From positions 1-64,000 of the forward strand of contig JAVBON010000002.1 of assembly GCA_031550525.1 (NCBI GenBank): a stretch of 64,000 nucleotides of DNA, read 5' to 3'. The position numbers and the translations under genes are program-made. This stretch comes from WRHT01 sp031550525 (GTDB lineage: Bacteria > Desulfobacterota > Desulfovibrionia > Desulfovibrionales > Desulfovibrionaceae). Positions 40,843-50,697 of the stretch are shown piece by piece (position 1 is the stretch's first letter; each line of letters begins with the position of its first letter). The notes under the pieces are model-generated. The model did no database searches. It had not been told where the DNA came from and saw only the letters and a program-made list of their open reading frames with translations.

Positions 40843-41682
40843 ATGAATAGGCCGCAGGGTGTGGTGAGCGATCTGGATCACACCCTTTTACGCGACGACC
40901 AGAGTATAAGCCCGCAAGACCTTGCCGCCATAAAGGCTTTGCGGGCCATGGGCATTCCCGTGGTTCTGGCCACGGGGCGGCATCACATTATGTGCCGCAA
41001 CATTGCAGACATGGTGGGGCGGGATATCCCAATCATCAGCAACAACGGGGCCACCATTTTCAGTTTTGCCAGCAATGAGGTGCTGCGCGCTACAATTATG
41101 CCGCGCCATTTGGTGGAGCAGCTCTGGCGGGCCTGTCAGGCGCAGGGCCGTATGTGGCATGTGTTCACCCCGGATCGGGCGCTGTTGTCCGGCGATTTCC
41201 GGCGTTCTGATTATCCTGACCAGATGATTGGGGAGATCGTGCGCAAAAGCCCGGCCATGCCCGTGGAAAGCATGCCTCCGAATTTCGCGCCCACGAGTGT
41301 GGAGGCTGTAAAGTTCATGATCCCCAACCTGCCGGCCGATGAGTTGCCCGGCTACCTGCGGCTGGTGCCTGGGGCGAACTCTCTGGCCGTATCCTATTCC
41401 GGTAAGGATTTTATTGAACTCACCATGCGGGATGCCACTAAAGGCACGGCTGTGGATTGGCTGGTTCCGCGTCTGGGGTTTAGGGCTGAAAACGCTTTGA
41501 TCATGGGCAACAACGGTAATGATGTGCCCATGCTTCGCCTGGCAGGCTGGCCCGTGGCCGTGCAAAACGCGGTGCCGGAGGCCAAGGCTGTTGCCACCTT
41601 CATTACCGTGGATAACGAGAGCTCCCCCTTGGCCCACGCTCTGGCAGAGCTTTTCCCCGGCCTACTTCCTGAAATGGCTTGA
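40843..41682 (+). CDS. HAD-IIB (Cof-type) sugar phosphatase
   Basis: A 279-residue HAD hydrolase. Motif I is VVSDLDHTLLRDD (nucleophile Asp and acid Asp), motif II ATGRHH, motif IV MGNNGNDVPMLRLAG. The usual first metal-binding Asp of motif IV (GDxxND) is Asn here, leaving only the second Asp. This may lower activity or shift the metal site. Downstream of deoR with a 32-base gap and AGGGAGG before its start, it is probably co-transcribed and may relieve sugar-phosphate stress from the PTS pathway. Confidence 0.85.
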   Translation: MNRPQGVVSDLDHTLLRDDQSISPQDLAAIKALRAMGIPVVLATGRHHIMCRNIADMVGRDIPIISNNGATIFSFASNEVLRATIMPRHLVEQLWRACQAQGRMWHVFTPDRALLSGDFRRSDYPDQMIGEIVRKSPAMPVESMPPNFAPTSVEAVKFMIPNLPADELPGYLRLVPGANSLAVSYSGKDFIELTMRDATKGTAVDWLVPRLGFRAENALIMGNNGNDVPMLRLAGWPVAVQNAVPEAKAVATFITVDNESSPLAHALAELFPGLLPEMA

Positions 41683-41913
41683 TAGTGTAGTCACGAGGGC
41701 CTTTTTGCCTCGCACGGGCCGCGCCTGCCCTGCCTGCGACAAAAGGGCTTTTTATTGAGGGGGGGTGCTCTTGCGGCACTCGACGGACAATTATGCCGGA
41801 ATGCGCAATTGGACGCGAGCAACGCGAGCGCCCCGCTCCTCCCCCGCCATATACCTCCTTACGGCGCAGTGAAAGGAGCAAATAGCGGCATCAAATGGAA
41901 AGATAGTACTTTC

Positions 41914-43161
41914 TCAAAAACTCCCCGTGGTTTTAAATCCGCCTCCACCGAAAGAGGAGGAACTGCGGTATGAGCCGCCACCGCAAGAAGAAGAACTGCT
42001 TGAGCCGCTGCCAAATGAAGAACTATGGCCTGTTCCACCGCAAGAGGAAAAGTTGTAGCTTGAGCTGCTTCTGAAAGAAAAAGAGGGAGACCTACTGTTT
42101 ACAGCACCGACAATGGCGGCCTGCCTGCTTTCCTCAGCGCAGGCATAGTTATAAAGCTCGCGCAGGTTTTCCACATTTTGCGCGGCACAGGCCATATGCC
42201 CGTCCAGCATCGCAATAGAGGATTCCAGACTTTTGATTCTGTCCAAAACGAGATCATCCTCCGGGGTTGGGGTAGAATGAACCAGCACTCGCAAGTCGTT
42301 GGAATTGGCTGCTGCCAGCAATTTGTGCACCTTATCATGAAGCTGCTTAAATTCATGGTCCATATTGCCGTCCAATTCCCACAGATCTCCCCTTGCCTTG
42401 GCAATAAGGCTCTCAATTTCCCCTATTTCTCCGCTCAGGCCTTCGTTAACAGCTATGGCGGAAGTCAAGCCTATTTCCTCTTCCAGGCGTACAAGGGCGT
42501 TGTAAAAAAGCAGTTCCGTTTCTTCAAGGCACTTTGCCGCATCAGACATTTTTGCCTCATTCACAGCCAAAAAGTGTTCTATTATCCGCTCGTTATTCAG
42601 GTTTTCGGCAAACTTTATTTTTGAGGCCAGCCATGAATCAAGCAAGCCTTGCAGGTTAAACCGGCTCAGACCTTCTGCTGGAACAAATTTTTTGGCCTTC
42701 AAATATTGATAATATTCGTTTGCCTCATAGGACATTACAAGCTCTTTCAAGTCGTTATTCACAGAAGACAAGACGGCGTGCTTTTTTTCATAGCGGCTTC
42801 GCTCCTGCTCTATATTCTTTTGCATCACTGCAAAGGGTTCGCCCAAGAGGCGTTTGTCCCGCTCTTTTTGCAGGTAAGCCAGCCTGTTCTCCATACTCAC
42901 CAGAGCATCAAGCTTTTCCTTAAGCTCAGCGTCGAGTTTGCCCGCATTTACAATCAGGTCGGAACGCCGCTGGGCTCTTTTGGCAAGGTCAAGCTGAACT
43001 TCGTGGCTTGGAATATGTTTTGAAGCCGCTTCAAGCAAAATTTTGGCCAACCGCCGAAAGCATTCCACATATTCCCGCTGAAGCTCCGCATACTGCTCCT
43101 TCAAGCGACTATGACCGGAAACAGCGTCATTTAGCTGATGTCTGATCAGTGAGGATGTCAT
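41914..43161 (-). CDS. Coiled-coil protein with Ser/Gly/Phe-rich tail (third gene of operon)
   Basis: A 415-residue protein I cannot assign to a known family. Residues 1-355 are almost wholly helical and coiled-coil (SRLKEQYAELQREYVECFRR, LLGEPFAVMQKNIEQERSRY). The last 55 residues are Ser/Gly/Phe-rich with repeated SSFG, GGGSY and SCGG motifs, resembling phase-separating or adhesive low-complexity tails. No signal peptide or membrane helix. It starts four bases after the stop of the DUF6384-like membrane gene, so they are co-translated. Possible roles (scaffold, envelope stress, defence) are speculation. Confidence 0.65.
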   Translation of the reverse strand: MTSSLIRHQLNDAVSGHSRLKEQYAELQREYVECFRRLAKILLEAASKHIPSHEVQLDLAKRAQRRSDLIVNAGKLDAELKEKLDALVSMENRLAYLQKERDKRLLGEPFAVMQKNIEQERSRYEKKHAVLSSVNNDLKELVMSYEANEYYQYLKAKKFVPAEGLSRFNLQGLLDSWLASKIKFAENLNNERIIEHFLAVNEAKMSDAAKCLEETELLFYNALVRLEEEIGLTSAIAVNEGLSGEIGEIESLIAKARGDLWELDGNMDHEFKQLHDKVHKLLAAANSNDLRVLVHSTPTPEDDLVLDRIKSLESSIAMLDGHMACAAQNVENLRELYNYACAEESRQAAIVGAVNSRSPSFSFRSSSSYNFSSCGGTGHSSSFGSGSSSSSSCGGGSYRSSSSFGGGGFKTTGSF

Positions 43162-43165
43162 GTTG

Positions 43166-44479
43166 TCACCACTCCGTTATCATGCTGTTCATAACCCCGC
43201 TGTCGCAAGAAAACCCGAGCGCTCCGGCCTTTTTTCCGCCAACCCTGATTTGGTCAATCACCCCGTCGGCAAGCTTGTCTTTTCGGACCATTTCATATTT
43301 GGCGTATGAAACCCTAATGCCGAACTCTTTTACCCGGCTGACCTTGCCAGTCTCAATACTTTTGACATTGAGCGGGAAAACAGCCCCGGCCGGATCACGG
43401 GCCTCGACGATCAAATAAAAGGAATCCGATGTGCTGCCATAGGTCCGTGTAATTCCGGAAGATAAACCGACACGGTCCACAATATTCAAAACCAGCGGGG
43501 TCTTGGCCAGTTTCAGGTAATAGTCGATAATGCCAGTATCAGCATCTTCCAGGTTTTTCGCCTTGGCAAGCAGGCCCGCCGCGATGGTTTCAATTTCGGA
43601 CTTTTCCGCCTTGTTCAGTTCAAGGGCCTTGAACTCGCTCAAGGCGTTTTTTATCGTTTTTTCAGCACGTTCGGCACGTCTGGCTTTTGCCGCTACCTGT
43701 TCAAGCTGGTCCATCCTCGATTCAAAACCATTACCGCTGGAAAGACTTTGTTTTGCCGGCTCCCAAATGCTGGCCAGTTGGGAATATTTCGCAACAAGGC
43801 TCTTAAACTCTGGAGTTTCCATATTAACCAGCCGCTGTTCATCACTCACCGCGCGTTTAGCGGCAAGAACGGCCCTGTTAAACTCCGCAAACCTGGCAGG
43901 GGCAGATGCTTTGGCTGCTTTGAACTCTTTTTTTCTATCTGGTCTGCCCCCGGTAAAGGTTGAAATATTATTTCTGAATTCCGCCACAAGGTCCTGCACA
44001 GCAGCCGCCTCTTTTACGCACCTGCCATTGGCGTACTTCAGGTTTACGCACACGTTTTCAGGTGTGAAATCAGCATATGAACCCACATACCTGCCCCAAT
44101 CCGCAGACATTTTTTTAACGTTTCCCGCCAAAAACGGATCATATACAAAGCTTATGAACAGCCAGGCAAAAACGGCCAAAAATAAAATTATGGCAGGAAA
44201 CAAGAGACGCCGTGAGGTGAACTTGGCGAGCAAGGTCTGGCCGAAAGAAAGCCTGGGCGCGGAAAAGGCCATACGGCTGGCAAAGTAAGCCTTTACCCCG
44301 GCCGCGATTATTTCGTCATTCACCTCAATATTATTGTCAAGATAATAGGCCTTAACTCTCTCGGCCACGCGCTCACGCAATTTGTTAAAATCGCCCTCTT
44401 CAGTAACGGCGTTGTTTATGCGCATGTCGTCAACAACAGCCATAGCGCCCAGAAGATCGCTGTGAGATACTTTGCCCAT
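43166..44479 (-). CDS. DUF6384-like single-pass membrane protein (second gene of operon)
   Basis: A 437-residue protein. ATG at 44479 is preceded by GAGG at six bases and is preferred over the upstream TTG. Residues 1-75 are a small helical domain (DDMRINNAVTEEGDFNKLRE); residues 91-112 are one transmembrane helix (RLLFPAIILFLAVFAWLFIS); 120-310 form coiled coil; the last 100 residues are a beta domain (VGLSSGITRTYGSTSDSFYL). I recall similar proteins named DUF6384, of unknown function. It sits between two coiled-coil genes. Confidence 0.65.
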   Translation of the reverse strand: MGKVSHSDLLGAMAVVDDMRINNAVTEEGDFNKLRERVAERVKAYYLDNNIEVNDEIIAAGVKAYFASRMAFSAPRLSFGQTLLAKFTSRRLLFPAIILFLAVFAWLFISFVYDPFLAGNVKKMSADWGRYVGSYADFTPENVCVNLKYANGRCVKEAAAVQDLVAEFRNNISTFTGGRPDRKKEFKAAKASAPARFAEFNRAVLAAKRAVSDEQRLVNMETPEFKSLVAKYSQLASIWEPAKQSLSSGNGFESRMDQLEQVAAKARRAERAEKTIKNALSEFKALELNKAEKSEIETIAAGLLAKAKNLEDADTGIIDYYLKLAKTPLVLNIVDRVGLSSGITRTYGSTSDSFYLIVEARDPAGAVFPLNVKSIETGKVSRVKEFGIRVSYAKYEMVRKDKLADGVIDQIRVGGKKAGALGFSCDSGVMNSMITEW

Positions 44480-44537
44480 AGCCAGCCTCAATTCACGGAT
44501 TTATGTGTTCAATTCTAAAGCTGAACACCAGACGCTT

Positions 44538-45680
44538 TTAGTTAGCTTTGCTTACAAGTTTTGCAAAACGGCTTTTTCCGTCATTGACTATCTGCTCAAT
44601 TTCGTGGGAGTTGCTGGACGCCTCGCGCCGCAATTCATCAATCAGAGAAATGCTGGATTCCTGAAATTCCACAATAGCGTCTACAAGGGCGCGCACCGAT
44701 TCGGCCTTAAGTGTTGAGCCGTATCCGGCCCGCAGGCTTTCTTCCATTTGGGCGTTGCCCATTTTGGCGACGGTATCAAGGCTTTTGTTCATGCCGTCTT
44801 TCATGGCATCAAGGGTTTTGGTACTTTCGGAAAGACCAAGCATGGAATTAAAGGAAGCAGCCAGGGCTGTAAAAACAATCTCATTGGTGGCGAAAAAGGT
44901 CACGCCTTGCTGGTAAACTCTTTCCTTTACTGCCGAGCTTTGCTGCAAGCGGGCAAAAACAACTTCGGCCGCGTTGTAGGCAATAACCAGGTTATCACAC
45001 AAATCTTTAATTAACTGGTAAACCTTATCTTCTTTTTGCAGGGCCATAAGAGCCTCGTCACGCTTAAGCTCAAGGGCGGCCAGTTCAGCCGGCTCAATAT
45101 TCTCGCCTTCAACGGCGTTTGCTGCGGCGTTAAGCTTGTTCTTGGCTTCGGCCAAAAAACCTTCCGCCGCTTCCGTCAGGTGCCGGGCCTCAATTTCGGC
45201 CTGTTTCAAGGCAAAGCGGTAGCTTTGGTAAGCCTCAAGAATGGCCAGCTCGCGCTTGATCTGGTCGCCAGAATCTCTTGATACCTCAAGATAGGTGGCC
45301 CTGATGCCCTCAAAGCGCCTGGGAATGGAACCACGGCTTATGGTCATCCACATATTCTGAAGACGCTCTTTAAAATCAAGCTTGCCGTCAGATACCCAGC
45401 TTGCCATGCCCTCGGCATCTTTGCGAATGGAGTTGAAGGCATTGATTATTTCCGTGTGGCGGCTGGCCAGCTCCATACCGGAAATCTGCTCGCGCACCAC
45501 TTCGTTAAAAGCGCTTTGCTGCTGCAGCACCCGGCCTATGGTCAACACCTTGTTGCTGTCGTATTTTGGCGGAATAATGTCCAGAAGCTTGTTCATTGGA
45601 GCGTCCGGCTCAGCCTTGATTCGAATGTTGATACCCTTAAGGATAGTGATGGCTTTATCAATATACACTTCGACTTGCAT
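44538..45680 (-). CDS. Helical coiled-coil protein, TelA-like (first gene of operon)
   Basis: A 380-residue soluble protein; the start at 45680 (MQVEVYIDKAITILKGINIR) follows CCAGGAGAAAGC. It is almost all helix. Segments such as DKVYQLIKDLCDNLVIAYNA and VYQQGVTFFATNEIVFTALA followed by LGLSESTKTLDAMKDGMNKS resemble the TelA/KlaA toxic-anion-resistance family in spacing, but I cannot confirm it. It precedes the DUF6384-like gene by 58 bases and is probably the promoter-proximal gene of a three-gene operon. Confidence 0.6.
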   Translation of the reverse strand: MQVEVYIDKAITILKGINIRIKAEPDAPMNKLLDIIPPKYDSNKVLTIGRVLQQQSAFNEVVREQISGMELASRHTEIINAFNSIRKDAEGMASWVSDGKLDFKERLQNMWMTISRGSIPRRFEGIRATYLEVSRDSGDQIKRELAILEAYQSYRFALKQAEIEARHLTEAAEGFLAEAKNKLNAAANAVEGENIEPAELAALELKRDEALMALQKEDKVYQLIKDLCDNLVIAYNAAEVVFARLQQSSAVKERVYQQGVTFFATNEIVFTALAASFNSMLGLSESTKTLDAMKDGMNKSLDTVAKMGNAQMEESLRAGYGSTLKAESVRALVDAIVEFQESSISLIDELRREASSNSHEIEQIVNDGKSRFAKLVSKAN

Positions 45681-46168
45681 TGCTTTCTCCTGGTTATATG
45701 TACTGTTCGCAATTTCAAGAACTGGAGCTTGGCTGAAGTAATTTGTCATACAACTGATGGACACACATTAATGATAAGTCTTTTGCTTTACATCAAAGAG
45801 ACGAACCTGAATTGAAGCGCAGTCTCTTGAGCGGAACAAAAGCGTTATCGCCTGAATCACTTAAATAATGTGCAACCTTTACGTAACTCGAAGCACTTGA
45901 GGCAAGCCGGAAACAGACTATACCTCTAAAAATTTACACTCACCACAGTAACTAGGAACACTTGAAACGGTGTACCTATAAGTATTATAAAGAATGGAAA
46001 AAATAAAGCACATTCCTAACACCCCATGGTGAGTGCGCATAATTGCAGGCGAAGAATTTATCTTAAGCAAGCCCAGGCTGATGTTCGAGATGAGTTACAC
46101 TCTATTTGCCGTCATTTTGGTGATAATACCTGGTTCTGGCCGCAAAGTCGGCCTGGTGCTGTACTGAT
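45681..46168. other. Intergenic region between coiled-coil operon and relaxase fragment
   Basis: About 490 bases that must hold the promoter of the minus-strand operon. No strong -35/-10 pair was found. The stretch 46020-46168 has GC content and open frame like the relaxase fragment that follows and may be its decayed upstream part. Confidence 0.4.
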
Positions 46169-47092
46169 TTGCACGACAAGCAATATTACGCCAAGGCAGG
46201 CTCTTTGGATCGGACGACATCAGGCCCAGCCCTGAAAAAACGCTTTGGATCCTGCCAAATGTCTTCTGACCTGAACCGCGTTGTCGAGGTTGCCGGATAT
46301 TTAAAACTCCCGTTTCAGCAGGAGCCCAAGGGAGCAACCTTTATGAAAAATACCTTGCTGCGCTGGCAGAAAAAAAAACGGGAACTTAAAGAGTTCTACC
46401 GGCTCAAAGACGCTGAATGGAAGCGCCGTTCAGAAATATACAACAAATGGGGCCAGCGCCGGAAAGAGATACAAAACAACCACAAGCTCACTGCCAAAGA
46501 CCGCTGGCCGCTCATCCAGGAGGTCTATCTGAAAAGATCAGAGGAGCTTGCCACGGACGAAAAGCTGGCTCTGGCCAGCCAGGCGAAAGAAGCCAAGGAG
46601 CGGCAAATACAAGAACGACATCCGTGTTCATCATGGGTGGACTATCTGAAAAAGGAAGCCCTGCAAGGCAATGAAACCGCCCTGGACATATTGCGCTCCA
46701 AAAAAATAGTAGTTGAGCAAGAACCGGCAGCAATCCGCCATGAGCCAGCGCACGAAACCAAGCCAGCCGCGCAGCGTCACAAGGCGGTGCTGAAAAATAC
46801 CAATCTGACAACGAAAGACAAAAAACGCCTGGTCGCGGTCGGTAAACTCATGGACAAAATGGGAACAGAATTCAAAGTGACCATCAGCCCCAGCGGCGTT
46901 CTGATCCTTACCCTACCCTCCGGCGGAACTGTTGGGGATGACGGCAAGAGGATATACTTCAGCTCTTTTGATGCACACGCTCAGGATGTAGCCAGGGAGT
47001 ATGCAAAGGCGCGTTGGGGGAAATTGGGCAGGCAGGCGGGAGAGAACTCGTATACGCTTATGCCAAGTCAAAAAAGTTCTCTTGAACGGTAA
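46169..47092 (+). pseudogene. TraI/MobA-type relaxase, C-terminal fragment
   Basis: 307 codons. The region with WKRRSEIYNKWGQRRKEIQN, then ERHPCSSWVDYLKKEALQGN and ETALDILRSK, matches the helical C-terminal part of IncP TraI/MobA-like relaxases. The following DGKRIYFSSFDAHAQDVARE YAKARWG stretch resembles the LPD7-like domain of those proteins. The N-terminal relaxase domain with its catalytic Tyr and His triad is missing, and no good start lies upstream; ATG 46342 may be used. It is a relic of a mobilisable element. Confidence 0.6.
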
Positions 47093-47130
47093 GCCTGTAA
47101 ATACTGTTTGCCTTGTTAGGAACTTAGAAG

Positions 47131-47541
47131 TCATAAAGTAGAATCTTGGGCAGGCTCTCTTTTTTCAAGTGCCATGCTCCTAAACAGTACAGATAGGCCA
47201 CCGCTTATTACAACAGCAGGTGAGTAATCTAGCGTAATGCCTGTGATACATCCAGCAAGAAAAAATCCTGCAATTGATGTTGAAATAATATCTCCTGGAA
47301 AGCCTAACCATTTTACGAATATTCTCAATATGGGAAAACGATATTTCGTCAATAACCGTGTTAGGCTTTTCAGCATTACAAACAGTAATGACATACCCAA
47401 TATGACCAAAGCTTGTCGCATGTAGGCTTCGGTAGGGATCAAGCATGCAACAGTGCCACCTATGACTGCCTTAACAGTTCCGTATAATGGCACATTCTCT
47501 CTTAGGTGCATATATATTCGACTAAGAAGTTGCTTTATCAT
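47131..47541 (-). CDS. Small membrane protein of unknown function
   Basis: A 136-residue protein with three hydrophobic segments (AVIGGTVACLIPTEAYMRQA LVILGMSLLFV region, IISTSIAGFFLAGCITGITL, VVISGGLSVLFRSMAL). The ATG at 47541 follows GAGGTAATG. I do not recognise the family. It lies 59 bases after the TrlF-like gene in the same direction and could be co-transcribed with it. Confidence 0.5.
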   Translation of the reverse strand: MIKQLLSRIYMHLRENVPLYGTVKAVIGGTVACLIPTEAYMRQALVILGMSLLFVMLKSLTRLLTKYRFPILRIFVKWLGFPGDIISTSIAGFFLAGCITGITLDYSPAVVISGGLSVLFRSMALEKREPAQDSTL

Positions 47542-47599
47542 TACCTCACCTGCTGATTCTTAAGTTTAAACAACCCGTATAAAATATTCTCAGTGTATG

Positions 47600-50470
47600 T
47601 TAAAAATGATATTTATTTTTTCTTCGTTTAAATGCATCAGCCGAACCTTCCATTATCTTTAGTACGGCATCTGCCACAGGTTTACTATCTAGCCCCCCCT
47701 GAGCTAAGCATTTGCCTTTGTTTTCTCTTGCTTCAAAGGCATAAACCAACTCGCTATCCCCATTCACAGGTAGGTTAGCGTTGTGGGTAGCGAATATAAG
47801 CTGCCTAGATTTCTTTTTTTGTTGAACTAGTGGTAATAGCTCCGTATATATGAACTCAGAATCTAGTTCTTCTTCAGGTTGGTCTATAATCAAAGGGCCA
47901 TTGCTTGATTGTGCTAATAATAAAACTAAAGCTGCCGTATTTCGCTGTCCATCGGAAAGAGTGTTTTTGGAAATTTCCCCTGCTATCGAACCATTGGCTC
48001 TATACAAAGTTAAATCTATGTTGTCGTTTATTCGTGAGCATATTAAGTGTTGCCATGTTTCGGCAAGCTCTTCGAAATGCCCCCTAAACAGGTTAGGCAA
48101 GTCAGGCTCTTTGCGTTCAATCCATCTCGCTAAATAAGCATTATTTTGGTCCAATAGGCCAGACTGCACTAGTTGCCAAGGGGATTCATACTTGCGAAGT
48201 TTTTCTTCGGCATGTTTATCATCTTTAATTATCTTATTGAAATCACACTTTTGTGTTTGAAAGTCAGCAAAAATTCTGTTGCCAATATCATCCCATATTT
48301 TACCTAACACGGTACTTCTTTTTGGAGAATTTTTATCCCATTTTTCTATAAAATCCTTATGGTCACCTTGATAAGATACATTAACTTCGATGACTTTTGA
48401 GGCATAATTTCCTTGAGTTGCGTATGCATTAGCTACAGATACGGCCTCAGCTCGTAACATGAATTGCTCATGCCAAATTTGGTATAAGCTTTCCAAGACT
48501 TCCTCAGGTTGATTAGCATCTTCTTTCTTTTTATTTAAATGCTCTTTTCTGATTCTCATTTTTTCTTCAAGTTCGTCTTTCTCTTTTAAGAAAGAGTGGA
48601 GTCGCTCTATGTCCTCAGCGGCTAAGCCTTTCTCAGATAATTTATGTTCAAACTCTTTCCTACTGTCATTTATTTCATCTTTAACATGTTGTGATTCTTG
48701 TGAATTCATATATTCTGACACGTTAGCATGAAATTTCAAAAATAATTTATATATATCTTTTACAAGGTTTTCTTTTAATTCACAAAAATATATCTGCGCA
48801 TTTTGAATATAATCATAATGTGGAAATTCAGCATTGTTATCAACAGATTCAATTTCATTTGGTTGTACTTGAGTAATGTTTATTTGCTCATAAATATTAT
48901 CTTCAAAATTTTTAAAAGAATGCTCCTGCATTTCCTTGAGTAATTGTTCTTCCTGCTTGTAAAGTTGATATTTTTTTGCTGGTTCTTGTAATTCTTGCCT
49001 TGATTCACATTTTTTAACTATCATAATGTGCTCTTGTTCAAGTTCATTATACTCATGTTCAAGAACTTTGATCGTTCTTTGTTCTGAAAAAGCATCAAAT
49101 ACAAGTGTTTTGCGGGCTAACTCATCTCTTTCAAGTTCACGCATTTTATCTGGAAAAAAACCATCAATAAATTTTAGGAGCTTTTGAGCTTGCTGCTTAT
49201 TATCACTATATTTTTCAGCTGCAGTCATATGCGTCAATTGTTGCTGGCTAAAAAAAGAAGCCGGTATACTATTGAAGAAAACCTCTTCATTTTTTTGCGC
49301 TTCTTTCGAATGTGATTCCCCGTTCTCCCAAATAATTACCTCCGGTTCTCCCGCGTCTCTTTGGAACCTCACCGTAACTTTTCCACTTCCAAAGTCGTGC
49401 TGTAAGGTCTTCTTGATACGGTCTATGCGCTCTAGCGTTTTATCATCTCCCTCCAGATCCTTTGCGGAATCCTTCTTAAATGCTAATCGCAAGCATTCTA
49501 AAAGGGAGGATTTGCCAGTACCTCTCCCTCCAATAATACAATTAAGGTGCGGTGAGAATATAACCTCTTGATCTTCAAGAAATTTTGAGTTTTCGATTTT
49601 GATCGAGACAATATGCGGATGGCTGACTAATGCTTCAGGAGAATCATTACAAAGCATAATTCGACCTTCATGGTCTAAAAACGCTTGTTTTAATGATTCG
49701 ATAGAGGGGGATGACATTTTTATCCAAGTATATCGATATCCTATACTATTGGGCAGTGGTTCATCTGTCACTTTGTCTTTTTTGTTAAACTTTTTACAAT
49801 CAGATGCCATGATAGTAGCTATTGGATATTTTCTACGCCATTCTCTCTCGCAATCGTCACCTGCTTTCAGTAATTTTTGATACCCTAATGGTAAATTTGA
49901 TACTATTTCTGGTATTTCAGTAGCGAGCAAATCAGGATTGCAGAAATCTTTTTTTGCAAACTTCTCTGGGTAAGAATTACTATTTAAGATTCCACGGTGT
50001 TCTAATCCGTGAGCGGCAATAACAATACCATTATATTTGTTTTGTACATCTTTGAGGGTAGTTTCTAATTGTCGATAAATTTCAATTGGTTTTTTTGATC
50101 CAATCAGCTTTGTATCAGCTCCTAAACTGGTCAAGACATGTTCTATATTATCGATATTGGGGTCAAATAAGCAAACGTAATGCACTCCTAATCCAGATGG
50201 TAGTGTAATTTCAAAACCAGGGAACATTGTAATACTATGCCCAGTTTCACGTTTTAATTCTTTCAGAGCATTTTTTAACTGGGGGTAGAATTGTAAACCC
50301 ATATAGCTATGACTAGCTAGGCCAATAACATCTATCTTCTCCTCATAACACGCCCTAGCAAATTTTTGAGCTGCTTCTTGTGTAGTTCCGTGGTAATCAT
50401 CCCAGTTGTTGTCTAATGGATTATGCATATGTAGGTCACACTTCATCCATCTGAGTCCTTGATAACTCAT
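47600..50470 (-). CDS. TrlF family PHP-domain/AAA ATPase
   Basis: A 956-residue protein. Residues 1-290 form a PHP phosphoesterase domain (KCDLHMHNPLDN metal ligands at 11-16, GLASHSYMG, AAHGLEHRG). An SMC/ABC-type ATPase follows, with Walker A CIIGGRGTGKSSLLECL at 314-321. Long coiled coils span about 440-760. The signature LSDGQRNTAALVLLLAQ, Walker B PLIIDQPEEELDSEF and switch FATHNANLPV complete it. TrlF-type proteins are predicted nucleic-acid-acting conflict or DNA-repair ATPases, often in defence islands. Here it is AT-rich relative to neighbours and lies in a mobile-element remnant by tRNA-Arg. A phage-defence role is likely but unproven. Confidence 0.85.
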   Translation of the reverse strand: MSYQGLRWMKCDLHMHNPLDNNWDDYHGTTQEAAQKFARACYEEKIDVIGLASHSYMGLQFYPQLKNALKELKRETGHSITMFPGFEITLPSGLGVHYVCLFDPNIDNIEHVLTSLGADTKLIGSKKPIEIYRQLETTLKDVQNKYNGIVIAAHGLEHRGILNSNSYPEKFAKKDFCNPDLLATEIPEIVSNLPLGYQKLLKAGDDCEREWRRKYPIATIMASDCKKFNKKDKVTDEPLPNSIGYRYTWIKMSSPSIESLKQAFLDHEGRIMLCNDSPEALVSHPHIVSIKIENSKFLEDQEVIFSPHLNCIIGGRGTGKSSLLECLRLAFKKDSAKDLEGDDKTLERIDRIKKTLQHDFGSGKVTVRFQRDAGEPEVIIWENGESHSKEAQKNEEVFFNSIPASFFSQQQLTHMTAAEKYSDNKQQAQKLLKFIDGFFPDKMRELERDELARKTLVFDAFSEQRTIKVLEHEYNELEQEHIMIVKKCESRQELQEPAKKYQLYKQEEQLLKEMQEHSFKNFEDNIYEQINITQVQPNEIESVDNNAEFPHYDYIQNAQIYFCELKENLVKDIYKLFLKFHANVSEYMNSQESQHVKDEINDSRKEFEHKLSEKGLAAEDIERLHSFLKEKDELEEKMRIRKEHLNKKKEDANQPEEVLESLYQIWHEQFMLRAEAVSVANAYATQGNYASKVIEVNVSYQGDHKDFIEKWDKNSPKRSTVLGKIWDDIGNRIFADFQTQKCDFNKIIKDDKHAEEKLRKYESPWQLVQSGLLDQNNAYLARWIERKEPDLPNLFRGHFEELAETWQHLICSRINDNIDLTLYRANGSIAGEISKNTLSDGQRNTAALVLLLAQSSNGPLIIDQPEEELDSEFIYTELLPLVQQKKKSRQLIFATHNANLPVNGDSELVYAFEARENKGKCLAQGGLDSKPVADAVLKIMEGSADAFKRRKNKYHF

Positions 50471-50631
50471 ATGTTCTCCAGCTTTGAATTTATTTTATAA
50501 TAAATAAGTATTATCAATTATAGCAAAATTGAATCATACCTACAATACTGCTGAAACCTTAATGCCACTCCTAAGTGGTGTGATATTGAGGTATTGAATG
50601 TAATAAACCTAAAGTAATTCATGACGAAAAA

Positions 50632-50673
50632 AGTAAAAACAGGACCTAATACTCACATGGTCCTGTTTTTACT
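50632..50673. terminator. Bidirectional terminator
   Basis: A perfect 15-bp stem, AGTAAAAACAGGACC with GGTCCTGTTTTTACT, around a 12-base loop. It lies 25 bases after the stop of the gene at 50698-51264 and 160 bases upstream of the TrlF-like gene. It separates the two minus-strand units. Confidence 0.85.
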
Positions 50674-50697
50674 GAGCAAGATAAATTGCTTTACGAT

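Noticed and set aside
33457..41720. Similar GATAGTGTAG strings after mutT (33457) and after the HAD gene (41685) as another repeat family
   Set aside because: Only about 25 bases align loosely and no paired ends could be found.
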